A DNA stretch of 64,000 bases, from the NCBI RefSeq assembly GCF_014197855.1, contig NZ_JACIGJ010000001.1:485746-549745 (forward strand), read 5' to 3'. Below are positions 1 through 8,686 of the stretch, in pieces (within the stretch, counting starts at the first letter, position 1; every line of letters starts with the position of its first letter). The position numbers were made by a program, and so were the translations under genes. Origin of the DNA: Roseospira marina (GTDB taxonomy: Bacteria > Pseudomonadota > Alphaproteobacteria > Rhodospirillales > Rhodospirillaceae). A model generated the notes under the pieces. It saw nothing but the letters and a program-made list of their open reading frames with translations. It did no database searches and was not told the DNA's origin.

Positions 1-555
1 CGTGCTGTACGCAAATCCGGCCCCGAACCGCAGACCCTGGGTCTTCATGACCTTATGGTCCTGAATAAAGGGTGTGACGGGGACACCGGCGAGGGTAAAG
101 GGCCCGTCCATGAGGCGCGGTACGAGAAGCGGCCGGGAAATCCAGCGCATCTCATCGGGCAACGGCGCCACGGCATACGGAAACCGCGCCGCGATCACAT
201 TCAGCGTGGCGGTGTCGGCATGAATGTCGAGCGGTCCATGCAACGCGCGATTGACCTCGCGTAAGTCGTCCAGACCATGCAGATGATCGGCGTGAGCGTG
301 TGTGTAGATCACAGCGGACAACTGCCGCACACCGGCGGCCAGGAGCTGGTCGCGCATGTCCGGGCTGGTGTCGACAAGAATGGGATCCGGGACAGCATCA
401 TCGGGTGCGTCGCCCTGCCCCGCTCCGTTGGGTGTCACCAGAATGGACGCACGGGTGCGCCGGTTCCGTGGCTCGGCGGGATCGCAGTCGCCCCAGCCGC
501 CGGCGATGCTTGGCACGCCCGGTGCCGCGCCGCAGCCGAGAATGGTAACCTGCAT
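1..555 (-). CDS. MBL-fold metallo-hydrolase (PhnP-like), 3' end outside window
   Basis: This is the N-terminal 185 residues of a metallo-beta-lactamase-fold hydrolase; the reading frame runs off the left edge. The start ATG at 555 lies 10 bases after the tatD stop codon. The metal-binding motif THAHADH is visible, followed by GLDDLR, which is characteristic of the PhnP/tRNase Z-like branch that cleaves cyclic phosphodiesters or phosphonate-derived nucleotides. The N-terminus reads MQVTILGCGAAPGVP, the usual beta strand and glycine turn of this branch. The position downstream of metG and tatD matches the conserved alphaproteobacterial order. Substrate specificity cannot be deduced, and phosphoribosyl cyclic phosphodiesterase is only one option. 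Confidence 0.85.
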   Translation of the reverse strand, partial: MQVTILGCGAAPGVPSIAGGWGDCDPAEPRNRRTRASILVTPNGAGQGDAPDDAVPDPILVDTSPDMRDQLLAAGVRQLSAVIYTHAHADHLHGLDDLREVNRALHGPLDIHADTATLNVIAARFPYAVAPLPDEMRWISRPLLVPRLMDGPFTLAGVPVTPFIQDHKVMKTQGLRFGAGFAYST

Positions 556-565
556 GGGGTCGGGT

Positions 566-1366
566 TTACTCCGCTGCGGCGGCCGCCGCCGGGCGCCGAG
601 CCTTGGTGAACAGCCGATAGAAATTGTCCGTGGTCGCGGTTGCCAGTTCGTCCGGCGTCACGCCCTTCACCTCGGCCACCACGGCGGCCGTCAGGGCCGT
701 GAACGCGGGCTCGTTGCGTTTGCCGCGCTTGGGCACTGGCGCCAGATACGGAGCATCGGTTTCGACCAGCAGACGGTCGAGCGGCACCGCGCGCACGGTC
801 TCGCGCAACGCCTCCGCCTTCTTGAACGTGACGATCCCGGAGATCGAAATCATAAAGCCAAGTTCTAGAGCTTTTTCAGCGAGGTCCAGGCCAGAGCTAA
901 AGCAATGTATGAGGCCCGGAAAGGCCCCTGCACGGGCTTCATCCTGGAGGATCCGGACGGTATCGTCGTCGGCCTCCCGGGTGTGAACCACCACCGGCAG
1001 ATCGGCGACGCGAGCGGCGCGAATGTGCTCGCGAAAGCTCCGTTCCTGCGCCGCGCGCGGGCTGTGCTCGTAGAAAAAGTCCAACCCGGTCTCGCCAAAG
1101 CCGATCACCTTCGGATCGTCGGCCATCGCCACCAACGTCTCGGCCGACGTCTCGGGTTCCGTTCCAGCCTCGTGCGGATGGATGCCCACCGTACAGTCGA
1201 CCGTGTCGAACCGGCGCGCCGTCGCCAGTACCCGCTCGAACCGGGTCACGTGGGTGCAGATGGTGACCATGTGACCAATGCCGGCCCGGTGCGCGCGCGC
1301 CACCACCTCGTCCAGGTCCTCGGCGAGATCCGGGAAGTCCAGATGGCAATGGCTGTCGACGAGCAT
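566..1366 (-). CDS. tatD: TatD family metal-dependent deoxyribonuclease
   Basis: A 266-residue TIM-barrel metallohydrolase of the TatD/YcfH family. These enzymes act as metal-dependent 3'-5' DNA exonucleases or as D-aminoacyl-tRNA deacylase-like hydrolases. Visible metal ligands are the N-terminal HCH motif (H6, H8), E92 in GFGETGLD, H128 in VVHTRE, H154 in IHCFSS and D204 in VETDAPY, so the active site is complete. Length equals the family norm of about 260. The gene follows metG by only 3 bases and is followed by the MBL-fold gene after 10 bases, so the three are very probably co-transcribed from the holB/metG side. The cellular substrate is not determined by the sequence. Confidence 0.93.
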   Translation of the reverse strand: MLVDSHCHLDFPDLAEDLDEVVARAHRAGIGHMVTICTHVTRFERVLATARRFDTVDCTVGIHPHEAGTEPETSAETLVAMADDPKVIGFGETGLDFFYEHSPRAAQERSFREHIRAARVADLPVVVHTREADDDTVRILQDEARAGAFPGLIHCFSSGLDLAEKALELGFMISISGIVTFKKAEALRETVRAVPLDRLLVETDAPYLAPVPKRGKRNEPAFTALTAAVVAEVKGVTPDELATATTDNFYRLFTKARRPAAAAAAE

Positions 1367-1369
1367 GGG

Positions 1370-2926
1370 TCAGGCCTCGGTTTCGGGATCCACGTAGCGC
1401 GGAAAGATCCCCTGGGGCTTCGGCAGCGGGGTGCCGGGAACCAGCGCCCCACCCTCGCCCAGGGTCTCAAATCCGCGCGTCTCAGCGTCCAGTGCAAGCT
1501 GGTCAAGCATCCGCGCCGCCGAGTCCGGCACCACCGGCTGCATCAGGATCGCTACGTGACGGATGGTCTCCGCCAGGACGTAGAGAACCGTGGCCATGCG
1601 ATCAGGGTCGGTCTTACGCAACGCCCAGGGCGCTTGATGATCCACGTAGGCATTGGCCGCGCGGATCACAACCCAGATCGTCTCGAGGGCCTCGTGGAAG
1701 GCCTGCCGGTCCAGGGCGTCGCGCACCTGCCCGAGCAGTCCGTGCGCCTGCGCCAGCAGTGCCGTGTCCTCAGGGCTGAACGGCCCGGGTGTCGGCACGG
1801 CGCCCCCACAGTTTTTGCCGATCATCGACAGCACGCGCTGGGCTAGATTCCCCAGATCGTTGGCGAGTTCGCCGTTCATCCGGTTGACCATCGCCCGGTG
1901 GGAGAAGTCGCCGTCGTTGCCGAACGGCACCTCGCGCATCAGGAAATACCGGACCTGATCCAGGCCATAGGTCTCCACCAGCGCGAGCGGGTCAATGACG
2001 TTGCCGAGCGACTTTGAGATCTTCTGGCCTTCGTTGGTCCACCAGCCGTGGGCGAACACGCGCTTCGGCGGCTCCAGACCGGCCCCCATCAGGAACGCCG
2101 GCCAATAGATCGCGTGGAAGCGCACGATGTCCTTGCCGACCATATGCAGGTCGGCCGGCCAGTGGGTCGCGTACTGGCCATCCTGCGTGTTCGGATAGCC
2201 GACGGCTGTGATGTAGTTCGTCAGCGCGTCCAGCCACACGTACATGATGTGCTCATCGTCGCCCGGGACGGGCACGCCCCAGGAGAACGTCGTGCGGGAG
2301 ACGGACAGATCGGTCAGGCCGCTTTTGACGAAGCTGATCACCTCGTTGCGGCGGCTGTCCGGCGCGATGAAGTCCGGGTGGCTGTCATAGAACGCCAACA
2401 GGCGATCGCCCCACTGGGACAAGCGGAAGAAGTAGCTGGGTTCTTCCACCCACTCGACCTCGGCGCCGCTCGGCGCCCGGCGCACGCCATCCGTCCCGAC
2501 CGTCAGTTCGTTTTCGCCGTAGAACGCCTCGTCCCGCACCGCATACCAGCCGGCGTAGCTGCCGAGATAGATCTCATCCCGCTTGATCAACTCGTCCCAC
2601 AGCGCCTGACAGGATGTGACGTGCCGGGCTTCCGTGGTGCGGATGAAATCATCGTTGGAGAAGTTCAGCGCCTTCGCCAGATCGAAGAAGTTCTTCGATA
2701 CCATGTCTGTGAACGCCTGCGGGTCCATGCCGCGTGCGTGGGCGGACTTCTCCACCTTCTGGCCGTGCTCGTCGGTGCCGGTCAGGAACTTGACGTCGAA
2801 GCCGTCCAGCCGCTTGAACCGGGCCGTCACGTCACACGCGAGTGTCGTGTAAGCGTGCCCGATGTGCGGACTGTCGTTCACATAGTAAATCGGCGTCGTG
2901 ATGTAGAACGGGGGGCGGCCCGACAT
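1370..2926 (-). CDS. metG: Methionyl-tRNA synthetase
   Basis: Charges tRNA-Met with methionine in the cytoplasm; class I aminoacyl-tRNA synthetase. The protein has 518 residues from the ATG at 2926, chosen because the conserved N-terminus MSGRPPFYITTPIYY begins there and a GGAG lies about 10 bases upstream; the frame is open further upstream but that part has no family features. The HIGH signature is at residues 21-24 and the KMSKS-type loop is KISKS at 302-306. An anticodon-binding helical domain fills the C-terminal third. There is no C-terminal EMAP/Trbp tRNA-binding extension, so this is the short form usual in alphaproteobacteria. It lies 50 bases downstream of holB. Confidence 0.96.
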   Translation of the reverse strand: MSGRPPFYITTPIYYVNDSPHIGHAYTTLACDVTARFKRLDGFDVKFLTGTDEHGQKVEKSAHARGMDPQAFTDMVSKNFFDLAKALNFSNDDFIRTTEARHVTSCQALWDELIKRDEIYLGSYAGWYAVRDEAFYGENELTVGTDGVRRAPSGAEVEWVEEPSYFFRLSQWGDRLLAFYDSHPDFIAPDSRRNEVISFVKSGLTDLSVSRTTFSWGVPVPGDDEHIMYVWLDALTNYITAVGYPNTQDGQYATHWPADLHMVGKDIVRFHAIYWPAFLMGAGLEPPKRVFAHGWWTNEGQKISKSLGNVIDPLALVETYGLDQVRYFLMREVPFGNDGDFSHRAMVNRMNGELANDLGNLAQRVLSMIGKNCGGAVPTPGPFSPEDTALLAQAHGLLGQVRDALDRQAFHEALETIWVVIRAANAYVDHQAPWALRKTDPDRMATVLYVLAETIRHVAILMQPVVPDSAARMLDQLALDAETRGFETLGEGGALVPGTPLPKPQGIFPRYVDPETEA

Positions 2927-2976
2927 GGGGACGTGCTCCGGAACAGAGGAAGCGGGCGAAGGGACCGAGGGACTCG

Positions 2977-4158
2977 TCAGGTCCGCCCGGCGGCCCGCTC
3001 CAACAACAGCAGCGTCGCCAGAACCGCCTGTTTGCGATCCAGGTGTACGGCCTCGGTCCGGCCCAGCAGGTGGCTCGTCTTTTCCCACACCGCGACCCAG
3101 CGATCAAGGGGCGCGGATCGGGCCAGCCGAGCCAGCACGGCACTGTCGGTGGCGGCCGGGTCCGCCGGACCGTTCGCGATCGCCCCGAGCCGCGCGATCC
3201 GCGCCAGCAGCCCGGGCATCATGTCGCGGAAAAAACGCCAGACCTCGTCATCGCGGGCCGCCCGGTCGCCCAGGGCGTGGCAGCGCGCCACATCCATGCG
3301 GGGTGTCTGGCCGAGCAGATCGATCAGGTCCCGATACAGATCCAACCCGCCCGCGCGGGCCAGCGCCAGCGCCCGCCCGATGCTGCCCCGCGACAACCCG
3401 GTCAGGGTCGCCCGCGCCTCCGGTTCCAGATCGGGCCGATAGCGCTCGAGCAAGCCGTCCATGGCGTCGGGGGCCAAAGGACGGAGCGGCAACCGGCGAC
3501 ACCGGGACGGGATCGTGGCCGGCAATCGGGCAGGATTGTGCGAGACCAGCAGAAGCAAGGCGCGACGCGGAGGTTCCTCCACCACCTTCAACACGGCGTT
3601 GGCGGCGTTGCGGTTCATGATATCGGCGGAGTCGATGACGACCACACGCCAGCCGCCTTCCGCTGGAGTCAGGGACAGGAATTGGCCGAGGCCGCGCACA
3701 TCGTCCACGACGATTTCAGCGCGGCGACGCGGCGTCCGCCCGGCCTCGATCTCGCGTGCGGCCTGTTTCGCGTCGGAAAAGCCGGGTTCGATAACCCGAA
3801 GGTCGGCATGGCTGCCGGCATGGACGCGCTGGAACACGGGATGTTCGGGGGGCAGCGAGAGGCTGTCCGCCACCGGCTCCGCGACGGGGGCGCCGAACAG
3901 CCCTGGCGCCCCGCTTTCCGCCGCATCCTGAGACAGAACAAAGCGGGCGATCCGATAGGCTAGGGTCGCTTTTCCGATGCCCTCCGGGCCGGTCAGCAGC
4001 CACGCGTGACTCATCCGACCGGTACGCCACGCGCCGAGGATCTCAGCCTCAGCAGCCTCCTGGCCGATCAGGTGTGGATTGCCGCGCGGACGGGGGACCG
4101 CGTCGCCCGGATCGGGTGCGGCCCGCACCCGGGACCCGCCACTGGCGGCACGCGCCAC
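2977..4158 (-). CDS. holB: DNA polymerase III, delta-prime subunit
   Basis: Clamp-loader subunit of the replicative polymerase holoenzyme. A 393-residue AAA+ protein begins at GTG 4158, only 7 bases after the tmk stop, with GGAG about 10 bases upstream; tmk-holB coupling is widely conserved. The family-typical ATPase fold is recognisable: GQEAAEAEIL near residue 32, a Walker-A-like GPEGIGKAT at 57-65, VVVIDSADIMN (Walker B region), and the sensor sequence NPARLPATIPSRCRR. The C-terminal helical collar domain is present. Delta-prime is often ATPase-defective; this copy keeps the P-loop lysine. The open frame extends upstream of 4158 but overlaps tmk and has no homology features. Confidence 0.93.
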   Translation of the reverse strand: MARAASGGSRVRAAPDPGDAVPRPRGNPHLIGQEAAEAEILGAWRTGRMSHAWLLTGPEGIGKATLAYRIARFVLSQDAAESGAPGLFGAPVAEPVADSLSLPPEHPVFQRVHAGSHADLRVIEPGFSDAKQAAREIEAGRTPRRRAEIVVDDVRGLGQFLSLTPAEGGWRVVVIDSADIMNRNAANAVLKVVEEPPRRALLLLVSHNPARLPATIPSRCRRLPLRPLAPDAMDGLLERYRPDLEPEARATLTGLSRGSIGRALALARAGGLDLYRDLIDLLGQTPRMDVARCHALGDRAARDDEVWRFFRDMMPGLLARIARLGAIANGPADPAATDSAVLARLARSAPLDRWVAVWEKTSHLLGRTEAVHLDRKQAVLATLLLLERAAGRT

Positions 4159-4165
4159 GACCGCC

Positions 4166-4840
4166 CTACTCCACGACCGGCTGGCTGCCGTCGACGGCGT
4201 CCGCGTCGGCCGCCCACTCTGCGATGCGCGCGTCCACGGCGGCGAGAACGCGGCTTGCCACGGTGTCTTGGTCGGCCAGCGCATCGATCAGCATGCAACG
4301 CTCCGGCTCCCGGGCGGCAATGTCGTGAAAGCCGAGGTGGACCCTCAGGTGAAACGCGCGATCCAGGGCCTCGAAGCGATTCACCGTACCCCGCGAGGCG
4401 GCCCGCGCCAGCCCCGTCTCGGCCGGCACGTCCAGGATGAGCGTGAGGTCCGGGCCGAACGGGCCGGCGGCCACATCATACAGGGTTTCCAGCGTGCCCT
4501 CCGGCACACCGTGGCCGTGACCCTGATAGGCCATGGTGGAGTCCGCAAACCGGTCGCAGATGACCCAGGCACCCCGGTCGAGCGCCGGCCGGATCGTGTG
4601 CTGAAGGTGATTGCGCCGGGCCGCCGCGAGCAGAAGCGCCTCGCCCACCGGGTCCCACCACTCCTTCGGCGCATCGAGCAGCACGTCGCGCAGCCGCTCC
4701 GCCCCGTCCGCTCCGCCTGGCTCCCGCGTCTCGATCACCTCAAGGCCCCGCCGCCGCAAGGTTTCGGCAAGACGCTTGGCCTGTGTCGATTTGCCGGCGC
4801 CCTCGCCGCCTTCCAGGGTGATGAACCGGCCTCGGGTCAT
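4166..4840 (-). CDS. tmk: Thymidylate kinase
   Basis: Phosphorylates dTMP to dTDP in dTTP synthesis. The 224-residue protein starts MTRGRFITLE and carries the P-loop GGEGAGKST at residues 11-19, followed by the substrate motif CDRFADSTMAYQG (the DR(Y/F) signature) and the lid region LARAASRGTVNRFE. Length fits the 210-225 residue family. It is 12 bases downstream of the D,D-carboxypeptidase gene and is translationally close to holB, so it belongs to the rlpA-dacF-tmk-holB-metG-tatD cluster. Nothing unusual is seen. Confidence 0.96.
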   Translation of the reverse strand: MTRGRFITLEGGEGAGKSTQAKRLAETLRRRGLEVIETREPGGADGAERLRDVLLDAPKEWWDPVGEALLLAAARRNHLQHTIRPALDRGAWVICDRFADSTMAYQGHGHGVPEGTLETLYDVAAGPFGPDLTLILDVPAETGLARAASRGTVNRFEALDRAFHLRVHLGFHDIAAREPERCMLIDALADQDTVASRVLAAVDARIAEWAADADAVDGSQPVVE

Positions 4841-4852
4841 GGTGGGCTGTCC

Positions 4853-6109
4853 CTACTCGCTGTCGGCCGGAACCGGCACATCGCCGGCCGCCTCGGCGGC
4901 CGGATCGGGCAACGCGAGCCCGACGATGATGTGGCGCAGCGCCGCGAACATGCGGTTGACCACGCCCATGCGCTCAACATTGGTGCCCGCCTCCAGCGGG
5001 AACGTCAGGGCTTGCATGTCCGGCGCCTCGATCGCCAGCGTGGCGATCTGGTCGCCGCGCGAAATGGGCGCCGGGATTGGGCCATCATACCGCACCGTCA
5101 CCGTCATGGTCCGACGCGCATTGCGAGGCAGCGTTACGGTCAGCCCCTCCGGCAGCACCAACGGCACGGTCTCCGTCTGCCCCAGCCAGACCGAGGCCTC
5201 CGTCACCGTGGCGCCGGGCCGGAACATCTCGACGTTTTCGAAGGTCCGGAACCCCCACGACATCAGGCGATCCGCCTCCTCCGTGCGGGCGCGTGTGCTC
5301 TCCAGGCCGTTCAGTACCAGGATCAGGCGGCGTCCGTTCTGCATCGCCGATGCGGTCAGGCCGTACCCGGCCACGGACGTGTGCCCGGTCTTCAGGCCAT
5401 CGGCCCCGATGTTCTTGTACAGAAGGGGGTTGCGGTTGTGCTGGGTGATGCCGTTGTACGTGAATTCTTTCTCGGAGTAGTACGGGTAATACTCGGGAAA
5501 ATCAGTGATGATCCGTCGTGCCAACGTCGAAAGATCGCGCGCGGTCATGACATGATCTGGATGGGGTAGGCCGGTGGCGTTCCGGAAGTTGCTGTGGGTC
5601 AACCCGATTTCATGCGCTCGTCGGGTCATGGCGTCGGCAAAGGCGTCCTCCGTCCCGGCCAGATGCTCGGCCAGCACGATGCAGGCGTCGTTGCCGGATT
5701 GCACGATGATGCCCCGCAGCAGGTCCTCCAGCCGCACCGTCGAATGCGGCTCCAGGAACATCGTCGAGCCGCCGCTGGCCGCCCCACCCTTCTGCCAAGC
5801 ATTCTCGCTGACCGTGAACGTGTCGTCCAACGACAGACGGCCGGCCTTGAGCTGCTCGAAGACCATGAACACGGTCATCAGCTTGCTCATGGACGACGGC
5901 GGCATCGAGACGTCGGAGTCCTTGTCGAGCAGCACCGTCCCGGTATCGAAATCCAGCAGCAAGGCTTCGCGCGCGCTGGTTTCGATCGCGTGCGCAGGCA
6001 GCCGGGGAACGAAAACCGCCACAAGAGCAACCAAGAAGGCCACGGCCCGAACCGACTGGAACAGACCGACAAACCCATGTGCGGCGTCGCGTCGGGTGTT
6101 TATCAGCAT
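4853..6109 (-). CDS. dacF: D-alanyl-D-alanine carboxypeptidase (penicillin-binding protein 5/6 type)
   Basis: Periplasmic enzyme that trims the terminal D-Ala from peptidoglycan pentapeptides. The 418-residue precursor has an N-terminal hydrophobic signal (about residues 20-40, ending in PAHA). The three active-site motifs of the SxxK acyltransferase family are present: S73-M-S-K76, SGN at 138-140 and KTG at 240-242. A beta-rich C-terminal PBP5 domain follows (around residues 290-385). The far C-terminus ends in an acidic, proline-rich tail rather than an obvious amphipathic anchor, so the mode of membrane attachment is uncertain. Its neighbours rlpA and the MltB-type enzyme are also wall enzymes. 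The symbol follows usage in alphaproteobacteria; dacC-type naming is equally possible. Confidence 0.93.
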   Translation of the reverse strand: MLINTRRDAAHGFVGLFQSVRAVAFLVALVAVFVPRLPAHAIETSAREALLLDFDTGTVLLDKDSDVSMPPSSMSKLMTVFMVFEQLKAGRLSLDDTFTVSENAWQKGGAASGGSTMFLEPHSTVRLEDLLRGIIVQSGNDACIVLAEHLAGTEDAFADAMTRRAHEIGLTHSNFRNATGLPHPDHVMTARDLSTLARRIITDFPEYYPYYSEKEFTYNGITQHNRNPLLYKNIGADGLKTGHTSVAGYGLTASAMQNGRRLILVLNGLESTRARTEEADRLMSWGFRTFENVEMFRPGATVTEASVWLGQTETVPLVLPEGLTVTLPRNARRTMTVTVRYDGPIPAPISRGDQIATLAIEAPDMQALTFPLEAGTNVERMGVVNRMFAALRHIIVGLALPDPAAEAAGDVPVPADSE

Positions 6110-6193
6110 CGGGAACCTGCTTTGGGGAGTGACACGACACGGGCCACGTTGACCCGCGAATGGTCCTGGACGGACCGGCCCTTAGGCGGTGGA

Positions 6194-7081
6194 TCAGTTG
6201 GCCACAAGACGGGCGTCAGGATACCCCGACGCCTGAACCCGCTGCAACAATCGGGCGGCGTCGCGGCCTTCCGTCACCGGCCCGAGGCGGACCCGCACCA
6301 AATCACGGCCGTTTCGGACGACGGCGGACACCCGCGTCGGACCAATACCGGCCAGATCGGACGCGACCCGCTGGGCGTTTTCGGCGTCCGAAAAGGCCCC
6401 GGCCTGCACGAACCATCCCCGCGTGCCGGCCACCAACGCTGGCATCACGGCGGCCCGGTTCGGTGGCATGGTGGGCGGCATCAGCATGGGAGCCTGGGCC
6501 GGAACGGCTGAAGCCAGCCGGACGGTGGTCGCCCGTGAGAAGGACGGCTCCAGACCGGCTCGCAAGGCGAGGCTTTCCTCGGGGAGGATCACGACGCGCA
6601 CGCGCGCGGTGCCCTTGTTGCGAAACCCGAGCAGCTCGGCCGCCTTCTTCGAGACATCCAAAATGCGGTCGTTAGCAAACGGCCCGCGATCGTTCACGCG
6701 CAACGTCACGGCACGACCGTTCTCCAGATTCGTGACCCGCACCAACGACGGCAGGGGCAAGGTTCGATGCGCCGCGCTCAGACCGTTCTGATCAAAGCGC
6801 TCGCCATTGGCGGTCCGCCCGCCGTGAAAGTTGGGACCGTACCACGAGGCAACACCCACCTCGTCGTATTCAAAGTCCTCGTGCGGCGTGTACCACCGCC
6901 CCGATACCTGATACGCAGATCCGACTTTGTAGTGCCCCCCTTGCCAGGGGTCCGACAGCGCGTCGTTAAGGGATTTCGCTGTGTTGGCCGTCAGCGCCGT
7001 CTCGGCGCATCCACTCAGGACCAACGCACCCATAAGGGTACAGACCAAGCCAATCGCGCGGGCGACCTGCGCTCTGTCCAT
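6194..7081 (-). CDS. rlpA: RlpA-type septal lytic transglycosylase lipoprotein with SPOR domain
   Basis: A 295-residue lipoprotein: the signal ends in the lipobox LSGC with the lipidated cysteine at residue 25. The double-psi beta-barrel of RlpA spans roughly residues 72-165, with VGVASWYGPNFHG, RTANGERFD and the acidic VNDRGPF segment that carries the catalytic Asp of the family. The last about 75 residues form a SPOR domain that binds denuded septal glycans. In Pseudomonas, RlpA cleaves stem-peptide-free glycan strands during daughter-cell separation; the same role is inferred here. The gene lies 84 bases upstream of the carboxypeptidase gene in a wall and replication cluster. Confidence 0.92.
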   Translation of the reverse strand: MDRAQVARAIGLVCTLMGALVLSGCAETALTANTAKSLNDALSDPWQGGHYKVGSAYQVSGRWYTPHEDFEYDEVGVASWYGPNFHGGRTANGERFDQNGLSAAHRTLPLPSLVRVTNLENGRAVTLRVNDRGPFANDRILDVSKKAAELLGFRNKGTARVRVVILPEESLALRAGLEPSFSRATTVRLASAVPAQAPMLMPPTMPPNRAAVMPALVAGTRGWFVQAGAFSDAENAQRVASDLAGIGPTRVSAVVRNGRDLVRVRLGPVTEGRDAARLLQRVQASGYPDARLVAN

Positions 7082-7290
7082 CGGCTGTCGTTCTCCGTGC
7101 TATGTCCCGGTCGGCCGCGTCGAGGTCGTAGTTCGGGAACACGCACGACGCCAAGCCTCCAAGATCGTGTGGACCCCGACCGAACGGGTCCGAAATATTG
7201 AGCCGGCGGCGGGACTGTACCCGCGTCGTCGACCGCTCGCAAGCACGCGGTACCCGCCACCGGTCGTGCTACCGTCGGCGCCGCCGCGCG

Positions 7291-8583
7291 TCAGTTCGCC
7301 ATTCCGGCCGCGCGGCGCAAGCGCGCATACAGCGCCGGGTCGGCATACCCGTCGGCAGGAAGCCCCTGAGCAGCCTGAAAGCCTCGGATCGCGGCGCGCG
7401 TGCTGGGTCCGACCAGCCCATCAACGGGGCCGGCGTCGTACCCGAGCCGGTTGAGGAGGCCCTGCATGGCCTCGACCTCGGTCCGGCGCAGCGGGTGCGG
7501 TGTGTGATCGAAGGTCCCGACCAGGTCCCCATGCCCCGCGATGCGATCCGACAGATGGCCGATGGCCAGGGCGTAGAAGCTCGAATTGTTCCACCGCATG
7601 ATGACGCGGAAATTGTCGTAGACCAGGAACGCGGGACCTTCATGGCCCGCCGGCAAAAGAAGCGACGCCGTCATGCCGGCCACCACCGGCAACGCGCCGC
7701 CATCGGCCCGGCGCAGGCCGAGCGCCGCCCACTCCGCCAACGACTTACGAAGGTCCAGGTCCGATTGCGCGTAGTCGAACCCGGCGGGCAGGCGCACCTG
7801 CCGCCCCCAGAGCTCATCGCTATGCCAGCCCATGGCGGCCAGGAAGCGGCCCGCCGACCCGAAGGCGTCTGGAAGCGAGCCCCAGATGTCCTTGCGGCCG
7901 TCGCCATTCCGGTCGGTCGCATAGCCGACAAAGGTGCTCGGCATGAACTGCATGTGCCCCATGGCGCCGGCCCAGGATCCGTCCATGGCCTCCGGCGCAA
8001 TGTGGCCCTCCTCCACAATGGTGAGCGCGGTCAGCAATTCCTGCCGGAAGAACGCCCCCCGACGCCCCTCCCACGCCAGTGTAGCCAGCGCCTCAATGAC
8101 GTTGAAGCCGCCCATGTTTCGGCCGTAGTTGGTTTCCAGGCCCCAGAACGCGACCAGCACATGGGCGGGAACGCCCGTGTCACGCGCTACGGCCGTCAAC
8201 AGACTGCTGTGCTGCTCCAGCATCGCCCGCCCGTCAGCCACACGCTGGTCCGATGCGGCCGAATCAAAATACCCCCAGAACGTGCTGGTAAATTCCGGCT
8301 GGCGCCGGTCGAGTTCAATGACCCGCCTGTTGGGGTGGATATTGGCCAGCGCCCGGTCCAGTGTCCGGTTTGAGATGCCCCGACCGCGAGCTTCGACCCG
8401 AAGAGCCGCCAGCCAGGTCTCGAACGGCTCCGCGGCCGCCGGCGGAGCGGACGGGGCGCCCGATGGCGACGCCGCGGTCGACGCCGACGACCCGGCGCAG
8501 GCCGTCAGGGTGGGAACGGCCCCCAGCACCGCCACGCCGAGCGCAACACGAAAGAAATCACGACGCACCAAGAAACGGGACAT
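7291..8583 (-). CDS. mltB: Lytic murein transglycosylase, MltB family
   Basis: Cleaves the peptidoglycan glycan strand with formation of 1,6-anhydro-muropeptides. The 430-residue protein starts at ATG 8583. It has an N-terminal signal with a lipobox-like LTAC (C29), followed by a low-complexity Ala/Ser/Pro linker. The slt/MltB catalytic domain contains AFWGLETNYGR, whose Glu is the family's catalytic residue, then GAMGHMQFMPST and DRNGDGRKDIW. A C-terminal peptidoglycan-binding domain of the PG_binding_1 type (about residues 360-420: LLNRLGYDAGPVDGLVGP) completes it. The frame continues open upstream but without family features. There is a 209-base gap to rlpA, so the two may have separate promoters. 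Confidence 0.9.
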   Translation of the reverse strand: MSRFLVRRDFFRVALGVAVLGAVPTLTACAGSSASTAASPSGAPSAPPAAAEPFETWLAALRVEARGRGISNRTLDRALANIHPNRRVIELDRRQPEFTSTFWGYFDSAASDQRVADGRAMLEQHSSLLTAVARDTGVPAHVLVAFWGLETNYGRNMGGFNVIEALATLAWEGRRGAFFRQELLTALTIVEEGHIAPEAMDGSWAGAMGHMQFMPSTFVGYATDRNGDGRKDIWGSLPDAFGSAGRFLAAMGWHSDELWGRQVRLPAGFDYAQSDLDLRKSLAEWAALGLRRADGGALPVVAGMTASLLLPAGHEGPAFLVYDNFRVIMRWNNSSFYALAIGHLSDRIAGHGDLVGTFDHTPHPLRRTEVEAMQGLLNRLGYDAGPVDGLVGPSTRAAIRGFQAAQGLPADGYADPALYARLRRAAGMAN

Positions 8584-8686
8584 GGGATGGCCTCCAGACT
8601 GAGATTGATCCGGATGTGCCATATCCCTTCGCGGTGCGCAACGGCCCCCGGCCATCAGGCCGGGACCACGCGCGGCTCCCGCCCCC

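Noticed and set aside
905..1846. 313-codon plus-strand open frame
   Set aside because: It is the complement of tatD and metG.
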